A stretch of 10,936 nt of DNA from Euryarchaeota archaeon UBA39 (GCA_002503045.1 DAQW01000124.1:1724-12659), one strand, 5' to 3'; positions 1 to 8,180 are shown, counted from the first letter of the stretch. Notes: generated from the sequence alone by a model not told the origin. Numbers and translations: made by a program.

Positions 1-129
1 ATCGCATCCGACCTATCTTTACTGAATGTGATGCCCGGCTTTGACGGTTCTACAACCCATTACATGGTTCCTGAACCGATGTCTACTGGAATAGTTACAT
101 TGTGTGCTACTTTTTTGGGAGGTGATTAA
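1..129 (+). CDS. 3' end of an unidentified protein (partial, 42 residues visible)
   Basis: Reading frame 1 is open from the first base to a TAA at 127-129, giving the last 42 residues of a protein that begins outside the window. The visible tail includes VMPGFDGSTTHYMVPEP and ends in a short hydrophobic stretch followed by GGD. I do not recognise the family, and 42 residues are too few to assign a function. It is taken as real because the frame stays open, the strand agrees with all neighbours, and the stop directly abuts the start of the next gene, whose ribosome binding site lies inside its last codons. That arrangement is typical of translationally coupled genes in one operon. Confidence 0.7.
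   Translation: MASDLSLLNVMPGFDGSTTHYMVPEPMSTGIVTLCATFLGGD
117..126 (+). promoter_or_regulatory. Shine-Dalgarno site that fixes the TTG start at 130
   Basis: GGGAGGTGAT lies in the final codons of the upstream gene. GGAGG at 118-122 is 7 bases before the TTG at 130. This near-perfect match to the anti-Shine-Dalgarno sequence supports a TTG start, since the next in-frame ATG falls too far downstream to keep the membrane segment. Confidence 0.75.
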
Positions 130-726
130 TTGGTCTTGGATAATTTAGATGATCTTGAGGAAGATCTCGATGATCTTACTATCGACATTGGCGGTCGTCA
201 GGTTGCACTTGAAGATGTAGAACGTGCTTATGGTGCTCTTGCTCAAGCTAAGGATATTGCATCCATTGTTACTCCTGGAAAGGTGATTGTAGCAACAGGC
301 TTAGTTCTACTTTTGTTGGTTAGTTCATTCGGAGTTTGGCATTGGATGATACCTCGAGATGAAATCGTAATAGATACGGTGTATATGCAAGGAGGACCAG
401 GTCATGTGGTTTTATCCCAAGTACACAACCATGGCAGCCGAGAAGTGACTGATTTACAAGTTGAATTAGAGTTTAGAGATATGGACGACGGTCTTCTTGG
501 TTCTACTACGTTTGACACGTCAAGTTTACCAGGTCATGTTTCAGTTGCAGGAGACGATCTAGAATTGACAATTTCAGGTGCTTCTGTTTGGGAGAATTAC
601 AGTATTTCTATACATTTGAGTTATACAAATCACAGGGGAGAACCTGTGGATAAAACTTGGTTACACATTGTTGGTGAATGGACATCAGAAACGTTTCGAG
701 ATGAAGGCGAAACTCATTGGTTTTGA
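130..726 (+). CDS. Single-pass membrane protein with acidic N-terminus and extracytoplasmic beta domain, function unknown
   Basis: The protein has 198 residues with a TTG start chosen by the GGAGG site 7 bases upstream. Residues 1-20 are strongly acidic with a repeated DDL/EDL pattern. Residues about 21-50 look helical and may form a cytoplasmic segment. A single hydrophobic helix spans about 52-72 with no cleavage site, so it looks like a signal anchor with the N-terminus inside and the C-terminus outside. Residues about 80-185 alternate polar and hydrophobic in a beta-sandwich manner, with a VHNHGSREVTDLQVELEF stretch resembling the FxLYD-type or Ig-like domains of prokaryotic surface proteins. 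No catalytic motif is visible. The start abuts the stop of the preceding gene, and a secreted protease follows 48 bases downstream on the same strand. An envelope role is therefore reasonable but inferred. No named family is claimed. Confidence 0.8.
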   Translation: MVLDNLDDLEEDLDDLTIDIGGRQVALEDVERAYGALAQAKDIASIVTPGKVIVATGLVLLLLVSSFGVWHWMIPRDEIVIDTVYMQGGPGHVVLSQVHNHGSREVTDLQVELEFRDMDDGLLGSTTFDTSSLPGHVSVAGDDLELTISGASVWENYSISIHLSYTNHRGEPVDKTWLHIVGEWTSETFRDEGETHWF

Positions 727-762
727 CTGTCGAGAGGTAAGAAGCCCTAAATCAGGTTCATT

Positions 763-766
763 GGAG
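763..766 (+). promoter_or_regulatory. Shine-Dalgarno site of the subtilase gene
   Basis: GGAG, 8 bases before the ATG at 775. The 48-base gap after the upstream gene shows no convincing TATA-like box, so read-through transcription from upstream is likely. Confidence 0.5.
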
Positions 767-774
767 TTCTAATT

Positions 775-3700
775 ATGGCACGCTCAAGTTTAGCAGTAGG
801 CCTTGTCCTGCTGCTTCTCTTGAATTTGGTATTCATTTCATCTTCTGAGGAGGACATAATGGGGAATAGTGCAACGATAATTTCGGAATCTCCGATTGCA
901 TTAGAACCTGATCCTGATTCAATAAAAGGAGTATCTCCTTCATCATTCGACGATGTTGAAATTTCGTTTCGCAATCCTGGTGCAGATACTCCTGTTGGCT
1001 CGTTATCTACAATAGGTTGGGAAATGTTACCTAGTATTTCTGACATTTTTTCTTCTCCTAGAGATGATCTTTCATTGATTTTGTTAGATAGTGGGGTAGA
1101 CCCTTGGAGCACTCGGGAATCAATCACATCCCTAGAAACCGTTTCAGTCAAGTCATTGATTCCACCAACTGGATTCCTTATTCAAGGCAATGAAGGAGAT
1201 TTATATTCAGCATCTTCTGCCCCTGGAATTATTGCTTCATCTTCTGTACCCATAGCTTTGGTAGTTGATGAACCAGTTCGAAAATCCGTTGAATCAATGG
1301 GTCCAGATGACCTAATTACTGTGTTAATTACTGGTTGGAGAGATACAGCAGGAATCCCGAATTCTGTGGTTGAAATTGATGGTGAGATTCATGATTTTTC
1401 TGAATTAAATGTAGTTGATATTCGCCCATGGGGGGATGGCCGGGTTGAGGCAGTAGTTAGTGCTGCTACAGTTCCCATTTTAGCCTCAAATCCATCAGTT
1501 GCTTGGATTTCATTCCCTCCACAATGGGAGATTCACAATGATCGTTCTTTGGTGCATATGCGAGTTGCAGATACGGCTAATGCATTCATTTCTGAATTAA
1601 ATGGTTCAGGAATTACTGTTGCTGTTGCAGATTCTGGAATAGATCAAGACCATGGTGATATGAATGGCCGAATCACATATGTTGAGTCTATGACATGGGG
1701 CGATTCTTCCACAGAAGATCGGCATTCAGGCCACGGTACACATGTTGCTTGTACAGTTTTAGGCGATGGAAGTAGAGGAGGATATGCAGGAGTTGCTCCA
1801 AAGGCAGAATTGTACTTCCAAGCAATGGAAGATGACTCTTCTGGTCAATTCTCTGGAGCCAGTGTTGACTATATGTTGCGTACTGCGTACAATGCTGATG
1901 TTCAGATTCATACCAATTCATGGGGATCTCAAGGTGATCATGGTAAGTATACTACATCTGCTGCAGATGTAGATAGTCGAACTTCCCAATATGATCAATT
2001 TTGGTCATATGATGGTTTTACAGTTTTGTATTCAGCAGGAAATGACGGGAATACTGGTTTGACCCCCCCGGCTACAGCGAAGAATTCTATCGCAGTAGCA
2101 AATCACCATAATAGAGGGGGCAGCGCTCCAGATACAATCGCTCAATCGAGTAGTAAAGGTCCAACAGATGATGGAAGAATAAAACCGGATCTTGCCGCAC
2201 CTGGATCTTGGGTTCGTTCCTGCCTTTCCCAAGACGCTCAAGACACATCCGGAAATTCTTGGAAGAGCTCATGGTACATCGAATATTCTGGTACTTCTAT
2301 GGCCGCTCCAAATGCAGCAGGTGCTTCAGCTCTTGTCCATGAATATCTAACTGAAATTGCAGGAAGGCCCTCTCCTCAAGGCGCTTTAGTCAAGGCATTA
2401 TTGGTTTTGGGTGCAGAAGATATGGGTTCTCGAGATATACCTAATGACAATGAGGGTTGGGGGCGAATAAATGTTGCAAATTCCTTAGTTCCTGGGACTG
2501 ATGTCGGGATATTTGTAGATGATAGAAACAGTCTACGTTCAGGTAATTCTGCTACCTATGAATTCAATCTTACTCGTTCAAATTCACCATTGAAGGTTGT
2601 ATTGGCATGGTCTGATTACCAAGGTAGTTCATCTAGTTCCAATCAACTACGAAATAATCTAGATTTAGAAGTCACTGCTCCAGATGGAACCACTTCTTAT
2701 TTGGGTAATAATTTCCAAGCAGGTCGTTCTGTACCCGGTGGTTCTGCTGATTCTATCAATAATCTAGAAGTGGTTCTTGTTGATTCTGCAATTTCAGGTG
2801 TTTGGACAGTTAAGGTATCGGACGTTTATCATGGAGGAGGAAGGAGTGAGCAACCATATTCAATCGCAGTTCGTGGAGTAAATGTTAACGATCTTAGATC
2901 TGATCCTATTGTTGTTTTATCAGATGTTGAATATTCATCAGAAGTCCCACAAGTAGGTGAAGAAATGACAATCTCAGTTCCGATTACTAACCAAGGAAGT
3001 GGAAGAGCACTTGATTTAGTGGTTGAAGCAGGAATACTGAAGGTTGGTACTCTAGGTACTGATTTAGGTCGAGAAACAATTACAATTGGTCCTGGAGTTA
3101 CTCGTATAGTTCAATGGCAATGGACTCCTCAAGATGAAGGAGAAGTAACCTTACGGATCAATATTGATCCCGATGAAGTTATTGAAGAATCAGATGAAGA
3201 TAACAATGTAGCCAACATCCCTCTAGTAGTTTCTGCACCTGGAATAAGAGTAGATGTTATTCAGGCTACTCAAGTTGTTTCATCTGCCAATCAGGCATCT
3301 AGTACATGGACATTAAGAATCAAGAATACAGCACTGATTCCTACGAACGCCTCTATGCAATCAGGGTCTGCGATTAGAGATAATGATGGTAGTTCTTTTT
3401 CTTGGTTTAATTCATTCAATAGGACTTCTATGCCCTTAGAAGGTAGCGAAATTGTTGAAGTAACCTATACTTTAGTTCATCCAACACCCCCTGATCCTGG
3501 AAATTATCGAATAACAATTACTGGTACTGATGTGGACAATAATATCGAATTCCCGATTGATTTAATGTTGGTCGTCCCAGTTCTTCCTGACGTTCAATTC
3601 CAGTCAACATCTTCTTTGGTTACTCTTCATCCTGTGGATAACACATCGTTTCAAGTTTTGATGACAAACTTAGGAAACGGTGTTCAGGGATATGATTTGA

Positions 3701-5265
3701 GAATCGATGCACCTCAAAGTTGGTCTATGGGATTTGATGAATTAGGTTCCACAATAGGAGCTTCTGGAGGATCTACAGGTACAATGGAGATTGGAGAACA
3801 AGTTAGGATTAATATGACTGCAAGCCCACCCTCAGTAATGATTGATTCGGGCACTAGTTTAACTGCAAAACTTGTTGCAACATCTCAGGTAGATTCAACA
3901 AAGTCATGGGAGATTGATATTCCACTAATCGTCCAGTCTTTTGATAGATTAAACGCTCGAATAGATACTCAAATTGGAGTCGTTTCGAAGGATGCAACTC
4001 TTACACTTCAATACACAATTGTGAATAGTGGTAATCAAGATGTTGTTGTCACCCCTAATGCAGATAATCGTCCTTCTGGTTGGGATTTGAGTAGCTCATT
4101 ATCGCCATTTACTGTGGTCCAAGGTGATGAAGCAATTTTCGGAGTTGCTTTGACTGGAAATGGGTTTGCTGCCAGTGGGGTCATGCAACTTGAATTTGTT
4201 ACTGAAAGTGGATATTCGGTAAGTGTACCTCTCCAAATTCAAGTTCAGGAAGAATTCAGTGGAACGATTTCATTTTCATCCATTTTGTTGGCTAATGGGT
4301 CAATTGGCACAACTCCGTTATCTGCAGGAGATGTGGCTACAGGAAATCCTGGATTTTTACTAGAATGGTTGGTTGAAAATGATGGAAATACTCCATGGAG
4401 TGGCGATTATTCACTAGATGTTGCTTCAGGCTGGACATATGAATGCGATTCTCCTGGTGAATTAGCAGGAGGGTCTTCTGCTTACTTGACTTGTACAGTA
4501 ATCATGCCTAGCGATACTACACCTGGTTCACAGCCGGCAATTGGTGCAATCGTTACCGCAGGAGATTTATCTTTACTCGAAATAATTTCAATTCGTGTTG
4601 CTTCTGTAGAATCAGCCTCAATTTCTTTATCAGAAAAATCTGCAACTATCATTGCAACCGGTCAATCAAATAATATTGAGGTTGAGATTCAAAATACAGG
4701 AAATGCTCCGTTTGAGCATCGAATTAGGGTTTTAGCGCCAGAAGGATGGGATGCAGAATTAATAGATCCGCCCACTATTTCACTAAATGAACAGGCTGTT
4801 ACATTTGTTGATATTCGTGTTATCCCTGATGGTCCACCGGGTCCAAGTTATATTCGAGTTCAGATATTAGGTCCTAATGATGTAATTATTGCCTCAGAGG
4901 ATTTGGTGTTGGAAGTAACTGAATCAGTTCAGGAGAATACTGATTCTGGAATAGGTGGAATTGTATTTGCGTTTGCTGGAATCTTAGTTTTGTTTGGTGC
5001 ATCTGTTCCTATTTTCCTTGCAATAAGAAATCGTTCACCGAAAAAACACTCTTTTACAGCCACTTTACCCCCTCCTCCTTCGTCTGTTAAAGCAGCAGTA
5101 CCCTCTGTTTCGTGTTGGGCATGTAGCGGTAAAATCACCTCCACAAAACGTAGAGCGTGCCCTTCTTGTGGTGCTCGGTATCACCTAATTGGAGACTGCC
5201 TCCATTCAGGGCTAGATCAATGTCGTAGATGTGGAGCCAGTGCGTCTACATTTGTGGAGGAATAA
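775..5265 (+). CDS. Secreted, membrane-anchored KP-43-like subtilisin-family serine protease with CARDB/Ig-like repeats and C-terminal RING-like zinc module
   Basis: This 1496-residue peptidase of family S8 should hydrolyse proteins outside the cell while tethered to the membrane. Order of parts: signal peptide about 1-23; propeptide up to about 265, ending in an I9-like strand (NPSVAWISFP); catalytic domain about 270-570 with Asp286 (ADSGID), His320 (HGTHVA), oxyanion Asn423 (SAGNDGN) and nucleophile Ser508 (GTSMAAP). A jelly-roll at about 575-700 (VLAWSDYQG, NNLDLEVTAPDG, NNLEVVLVDSAISGVW) matches my knowledge of KP-43-type subtilases. A CARDB domain (about 710-820, ending EESDEDNNVANIPLVV) and about five more Ig/NEW3-like domains reach residue 1385. 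A transmembrane helix spans about 1393-1416, followed by a basic stop-transfer (RNRSPKK). The tail has C1447/C1450, C1462/C1465, H1470, C1475, C1483/C1486, a binuclear treble-clef or RING-like pattern. All catalytic residues are intact. Protease identity is certain; the exact Ig-domain count and the tail fold are inferred. Confidence 0.95.
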   Translation: MARSSLAVGLVLLLLLNLVFISSSEEDIMGNSATIISESPIALEPDPDSIKGVSPSSFDDVEISFRNPGADTPVGSLSTIGWEMLPSISDIFSSPRDDLSLILLDSGVDPWSTRESITSLETVSVKSLIPPTGFLIQGNEGDLYSASSAPGIIASSSVPIALVVDEPVRKSVESMGPDDLITVLITGWRDTAGIPNSVVEIDGEIHDFSELNVVDIRPWGDGRVEAVVSAATVPILASNPSVAWISFPPQWEIHNDRSLVHMRVADTANAFISELNGSGITVAVADSGIDQDHGDMNGRITYVESMTWGDSSTEDRHSGHGTHVACTVLGDGSRGGYAGVAPKAELYFQAMEDDSSGQFSGASVDYMLRTAYNADVQIHTNSWGSQGDHGKYTTSAADVDSRTSQYDQFWSYDGFTVLYSAGNDGNTGLTPPATAKNSIAVANHHNRGGSAPDTIAQSSSKGPTDDGRIKPDLAAPGSWVRSCLSQDAQDTSGNSWKSSWYIEYSGTSMAAPNAAGASALVHEYLTEIAGRPSPQGALVKALLVLGAEDMGSRDIPNDNEGWGRINVANSLVPGTDVGIFVDDRNSLRSGNSATYEFNLTRSNSPLKVVLAWSDYQGSSSSSNQLRNNLDLEVTAPDGTTSYLGNNFQAGRSVPGGSADSINNLEVVLVDSAISGVWTVKVSDVYHGGGRSEQPYSIAVRGVNVNDLRSDPIVVLSDVEYSSEVPQVGEEMTISVPITNQGSGRALDLVVEAGILKVGTLGTDLGRETITIGPGVTRIVQWQWTPQDEGEVTLRINIDPDEVIEESDEDNNVANIPLVVSAPGIRVDVIQATQVVSSANQASSTWTLRIKNTALIPTNASMQSGSAIRDNDGSSFSWFNSFNRTSMPLEGSEIVEVTYTLVHPTPPDPGNYRITITGTDVDNNIEFPIDLMLVVPVLPDVQFQSTSSLVTLHPVDNTSFQVLMTNLGNGVQGYDLRIDAPQSWSMGFDELGSTIGASGGSTGTMEIGEQVRINMTASPPSVMIDSGTSLTAKLVATSQVDSTKSWEIDIPLIVQSFDRLNARIDTQIGVVSKDATLTLQYTIVNSGNQDVVVTPNADNRPSGWDLSSSLSPFTVVQGDEAIFGVALTGNGFAASGVMQLEFVTESGYSVSVPLQIQVQEEFSGTISFSSILLANGSIGTTPLSAGDVATGNPGFLLEWLVENDGNTPWSGDYSLDVASGWTYECDSPGELAGGSSAYLTCTVIMPSDTTPGSQPAIGAIVTAGDLSLLEIISIRVASVESASISLSEKSATIIATGQSNNIEVEIQNTGNAPFEHRIRVLAPEGWDAELIDPPTISLNEQAVTFVDIRVIPDGPPGPSYIRVQILGPNDVIIASEDLVLEVTESVQENTDSGIGGIVFAFAGILVLFGASVPIFLAIRNRSPKKHSFTATLPPPPSSVKAAVPSVSCWACSGKITSTKRRACPSCGARYHLIGDCLHSGLDQCRRCGASASTFVEE
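5113..5232 (+). other. RING-like / binuclear zinc-finger module in the protease's cytoplasmic tail
   Basis: These codons (residues 1447-1486 of the subtilase) encode C-x2-C-x11-C-x2-C-x4-H-x4-C-x7-C-x2-C, with a central CPSCGARYH. A cross-brace reading pairs C1447, C1450, H1470, C1475 as one site and C1462, C1465, C1483, C1486 as the other. His1477 is an alternative ligand. The CPxCGxxYH core resembles prokaryotic RING-finger and treble-clef domains as I know them. Two independent zinc ribbons are the alternative. The module follows the only C-terminal membrane helix, so it should face the cytoplasm. The ligand spacing is seen directly; the fold and location are inferred. Confidence 0.6.
5256..5260 (+). 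promoter_or_regulatory. Shine-Dalgarno site that fixes the ATG start at 5267
   Basis: GGAGG inside the last codons of the subtilase gene, 6 bases before ATG 5267. It argues against the GTG at 5231, which would overlap the protease gene by 35 bases. A second GGAGGG at 5307-5312 is only 2 bases from the in-frame ATG at 5315, too close to be optimal. Confidence 0.7.
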
Positions 5266-5266
5266 C

Positions 5267-8065
5267 ATGCATCTTGTCGGAGGTCATTTATCCGTCGGAT
5301 ACGCACGGAGGGTCATGCGAGGCAGAAGGGCCAGGGCAATTCTTCCAGTTTTTTTGCTAATTTTGATGTCTTTAGCACCAATTGTTTCTGCTGATGCTGA
5401 CATTACATTGAGTTCCAATACATTGGCTCAGGAGGCTGATTCTGATGATCCGGCTGAATATACTATTACGGTTAGAAACACAGGTTCTGATGATGTAACT
5501 GTTAGTCTTAGTACAGTTCAAGGTGAAGGATGTCAAGGTTTTACTTCAAATATTGAGCAAATTAGTGGGACTATTTCATCGGGATCTAGTGAATCTACTA
5601 CCTTGACAGTTTCAGTTGGTCAAGGTGCTGATGGTGATTGTGAAACAACAGTACAGGCTACTGCTCAAGTAGCTCCTCCCGCAGCCCCGGGAGCCCCAGG
5701 TCAAGACGAGATTACAGTCACCACTACTGCTGGTTCTGGAGGAGGCGTTTATGGCGTTTCACTTTCAACTCCTCAGCCCACCAAAGAGTATTCTTCTTCA
5801 GACGGGGATGAAGTTAAGTGGACTGTTACTGTTGAGAATACAGGTCAACAAACGGAGTCAGTTTCGCTTAGTATGGACGATGACGGGTCTTGTAATCCCA
5901 AAGGTTTGTCTGCAGTTGTTGAACCTGAAACAGTAAATCTACCTTCTTCAGGAGATACTGAAGAAGTAATTGTTACTGTAGATTTGCCAAATGGTGCAAG
6001 TACGTCCGCTGAATCTTATTGTTTCATTCTGAAGGCAGTCGTTACTCAAGATCAACAAAACCCTAGTGGTGGGGCCGAAGATAATTTGTCTCTGACATTG
6101 AATGTTCCAGAAAGAAAGGAATGTATTGCTTCATTGTCTCCTTCATCACTTTCAGTATCTCCTGGTCAAATTGCATCAACAACATTCACAGTAACTAATG
6201 ATGGAAACACTCAGTGGACGGTTTCAACAGATACATCTGGTGCAAATCAAGATTGGGTTTCTTTCCCTGGGGCATCTTCAGGTCTAATTTCAGAAGGCAC
6301 ATCTAGATCATTTCAACTAGAGGTAATTCCAGACGACTCTATTGAATCAGGAACTAGTACTTTGATTACTGTCAAAGGAATGGATGGTACTGCATTGAAA
6401 TGTGACGCAACTCTCTCTGTACAGATTGGTCAATCACATGCTGCAAATCTTCAGGTTTCTACAGGATTTGTTTCCAATGTTGATCCAGGTACTTCCGCAA
6501 TTAACTCTATTTCAATTACAAATGAAGGAAATGGTCAGGATAATCTAGTTCTTGGAGGTTCAGTCCAATATGTCAGTCAATCAGGTTCCCCCAATGGGTG
6601 GTCTGTTTCTTTTGCAACTTCCTCTCTGACTTTGAATAGTCGTCATGCAAATTCGGGTAGTACACAAAGTGTAGAGGTTCAAGTTTCCGTTCCTGCTGAT
6701 GCAAGAGCGGATCAGGATGTTGAAGTTACAATTAGTGTTTCATCTAGTCTTGCTGCTTCTTTAGGTACATTATCCGTAGATACATTCCGAATTAGTGTAG
6801 CACAAATTCATGAATTAACAGTTAGTACATCAGTTGGAGGAGGAGAAATAATGACTCAGACTGGTTCAGCTGGTCAAATTGTTCGTTTTCCATTCACAAT
6901 TATGAATGATGGCAATATTCAGGATAATTTCTTGTTCGAATCTTGTGATGATGGAGTAAAGAACGACTGTATCTCTCCGTCATGGAACACTCGCTTCGTG
7001 GATAATCAGGGAAATCAAATTAGTCAGCTGGTGATAGAACCAGGCGCATCTTCAACAATTGAGATGCAGGTAACTGTTGATCCTGGTGCCTTTGAATTTG
7101 AAGAAGAAGAATTTAGAGCACAAGTCTATATTCAAGGCAATACAAACAAATTTGATTCCGCTTCATTCAAAGTTCGTGTGTCAAATTATGATTACTCTGC
7201 TTCAATTGCATTTGCAGATCCGGGGGATAATCCCGACTCATTAGAAATTGCTTTGGCTCCTGGCATGACTTATTCATTCGAGGTCTTAGTTTCTAACTCG
7301 GGAAACAGTAGTTTTGAAGATGAAGGAATGCTCAGTTTTGCTGGAATGGAAGGTCTGGTAGATGTTACGTTTTCAAGTAATGGAACCGAAGTAGATGGGC
7401 CATTTGTAATGGGGTCGCCTTCTTCTAATCCTCTTGTATTTACTGTAACTCTAAGTCTTCTTCCAGCCGCTGAAGATGGCGATTATGGCACTCTAAATCT
7501 AAATGCAGCTTCGATGAATGATGCAGCAAACCCCAATAGTGTTCAAGTTCTGTTATCGATTGCTACTATCTATGATATCGATGTGCAAATTCTAACAGAA
7601 TCTATTCAAGAAGTAAATATTGGTTCTTCAGTCCAATATGAATTGAATGTTACAAATATCGGAAATGCACGTGCAGAATACGTAGTCAATTTATCAGATG
7701 GGCTTAGGGGTTGGACCCTAAGTCATGATATGGATGATTCATTTTTCCTCAATCCTGGTGAATCTCAGACTGTACTTGTGAAAGCCTCTCCTCCTATTGG
7801 TATTGTAGGTGAAGATCGTCTTCCATTTGTGGTTCGAGTAGAGCCATTAGAATCTCCTCTTGATGGTATTCCATTGGATTTAGTTGCAGTTGGAGTAGAG
7901 CCAACTTGGGGCGATAAGTTAGGTTTGTCAGAATCACAAGAGAATTATGCACAAATAGGTGGTTTAGTACTAATTGTGTTAGTTATTCTAAGTTTTATTC
8001 TTCGAGCATCCGCACAAAATCGTCGTATGCAAGCGGATTTTGATTTAATTGAGCCTGAAGATTGA
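5267..8065 (+). CDS. Large secreted surface protein of about seven Ig/NEW3-like repeats with C-terminal membrane anchor
   Basis: The protein has 932 residues from ATG 5267, chosen because GGAGG lies 6 bases upstream. An ATG at 5315 would give a more compact signal peptide and remains possible. A basic region (RRVMRGRRARA) precedes a hydrophobic core and a likely cleavage site after IVSA. The rest is a chain of about seven beta-sandwich repeats of 100-125 residues, each marked by a strand such as TVRNTGSDD, TVENTGQQ, TVTNDGNTQ, SITNEGNGQ, TIMNDGNIQ, LVSNSGNSS or NVTNIGNAR. This is the hallmark of CARDB/NEW3-type domains. Several repeats contain paired cysteines that could form disulfides outside the cell. 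A transmembrane helix (about 895-915) and a short tail of about 17 residues ending IEPED follow. No enzymatic motif is visible. It starts one base after the subtilase stop, so the two are probably co-translated. A structural, adhesive or substrate-holding role at the surface is inference. Confidence 0.88.
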   Translation: MHLVGGHLSVGYARRVMRGRRARAILPVFLLILMSLAPIVSADADITLSSNTLAQEADSDDPAEYTITVRNTGSDDVTVSLSTVQGEGCQGFTSNIEQISGTISSGSSESTTLTVSVGQGADGDCETTVQATAQVAPPAAPGAPGQDEITVTTTAGSGGGVYGVSLSTPQPTKEYSSSDGDEVKWTVTVENTGQQTESVSLSMDDDGSCNPKGLSAVVEPETVNLPSSGDTEEVIVTVDLPNGASTSAESYCFILKAVVTQDQQNPSGGAEDNLSLTLNVPERKECIASLSPSSLSVSPGQIASTTFTVTNDGNTQWTVSTDTSGANQDWVSFPGASSGLISEGTSRSFQLEVIPDDSIESGTSTLITVKGMDGTALKCDATLSVQIGQSHAANLQVSTGFVSNVDPGTSAINSISITNEGNGQDNLVLGGSVQYVSQSGSPNGWSVSFATSSLTLNSRHANSGSTQSVEVQVSVPADARADQDVEVTISVSSSLAASLGTLSVDTFRISVAQIHELTVSTSVGGGEIMTQTGSAGQIVRFPFTIMNDGNIQDNFLFESCDDGVKNDCISPSWNTRFVDNQGNQISQLVIEPGASSTIEMQVTVDPGAFEFEEEEFRAQVYIQGNTNKFDSASFKVRVSNYDYSASIAFADPGDNPDSLEIALAPGMTYSFEVLVSNSGNSSFEDEGMLSFAGMEGLVDVTFSSNGTEVDGPFVMGSPSSNPLVFTVTLSLLPAAEDGDYGTLNLNAASMNDAANPNSVQVLLSIATIYDIDVQILTESIQEVNIGSSVQYELNVTNIGNARAEYVVNLSDGLRGWTLSHDMDDSFFLNPGESQTVLVKASPPIGIVGEDRLPFVVRVEPLESPLDGIPLDLVAVGVEPTWGDKLGLSESQENYAQIGGLVLIVLVILSFILRASAQNRRMQADFDLIEPED

Positions 8066-8076
8066 ATACATCACAT

Positions 8077-8097
8077 CTTCTTATTTATTTTATTTAA
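8077..8097 (+). terminator. T-rich stretch, possible archaeal terminator after the surface-protein gene
   Basis: The stretch CTTCTTATTTATTTTATTTA begins about 12 bases after the stop codon. Archaeal transcription often ends at T-rich tracts without a hairpin, and I see no strong hairpin here. The run is interrupted by A residues, so the call is weak, and the same bases could instead serve as a TATA-like element for nuoA. Confidence 0.3.
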
Positions 8098-8110
8098 TCC
8101 TCTAATATGA
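8081..8110 (+). promoter_or_regulatory. Candidate promoter of the nuo operon (TATA-like AT-rich region)
   Basis: The 115-base gap 8066-8180 is the only sizeable gap in the window and separates genes of unrelated function, so a promoter is expected here. TATA-like candidates are TTATTTATTTTA (8081-8092) and CTAATAT (8102-8108). A start site about 25 bases downstream would leave a leader of roughly 50-65 bases before the TTG at 8181, long enough to carry the Shine-Dalgarno site. The exact box cannot be fixed by eye. Confidence 0.35.
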
Positions 8111-8168
8111 AGAATATCCTTATGGGCAGGTTTCTGGTCGCTTGAGTTGTAGGACATCAGGTTCTACA

Positions 8169-8174
8169 GAGGTG
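8169..8174 (+). promoter_or_regulatory. Shine-Dalgarno site that favours the TTG start of nuoA at 8181
   Basis: GAGGTG, 6 bases before TTG 8181. The longer frame beginning with TTG at 8142 has no comparable site, only a weak GGGCAGG some 12 bases upstream, and would add a polar 13-residue extension not expected for NuoA. Confidence 0.6.
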
Positions 8175-8180
8175 CGAATT

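Noticed and set aside
161..177. Small inverted repeat AAGATC-5-GATCTT near the start of the TTG gene
   Set aside because: It lies within the acidic DDL/EDL codon repeat and is explained by GAT/CTT codon recurrence; the stem is only 6 bp.
747..1151. 134-codon open frame on the minus strand
   Set aside because: It lies wholly inside the propeptide region of the subtilase, is low in complexity, has no credible ribosome site and matches no domain; it is a shadow of the coding strand.
2063..2069. Run of seven C in the subtilase gene, a possible frameshift or assembly error
   Set aside because: The frame continues without break and the residues on both sides (SAGNDGN before, PATAKNSIAVA after) fit the subtilase family, so the run appears correctly read.
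5231..5266. GTG start at 5231 for the surface-protein gene
   Set aside because: It would overlap the subtilase gene by 35 bases and has no ribosome site, whereas ATG 5267 has GGAGG at ideal distance.
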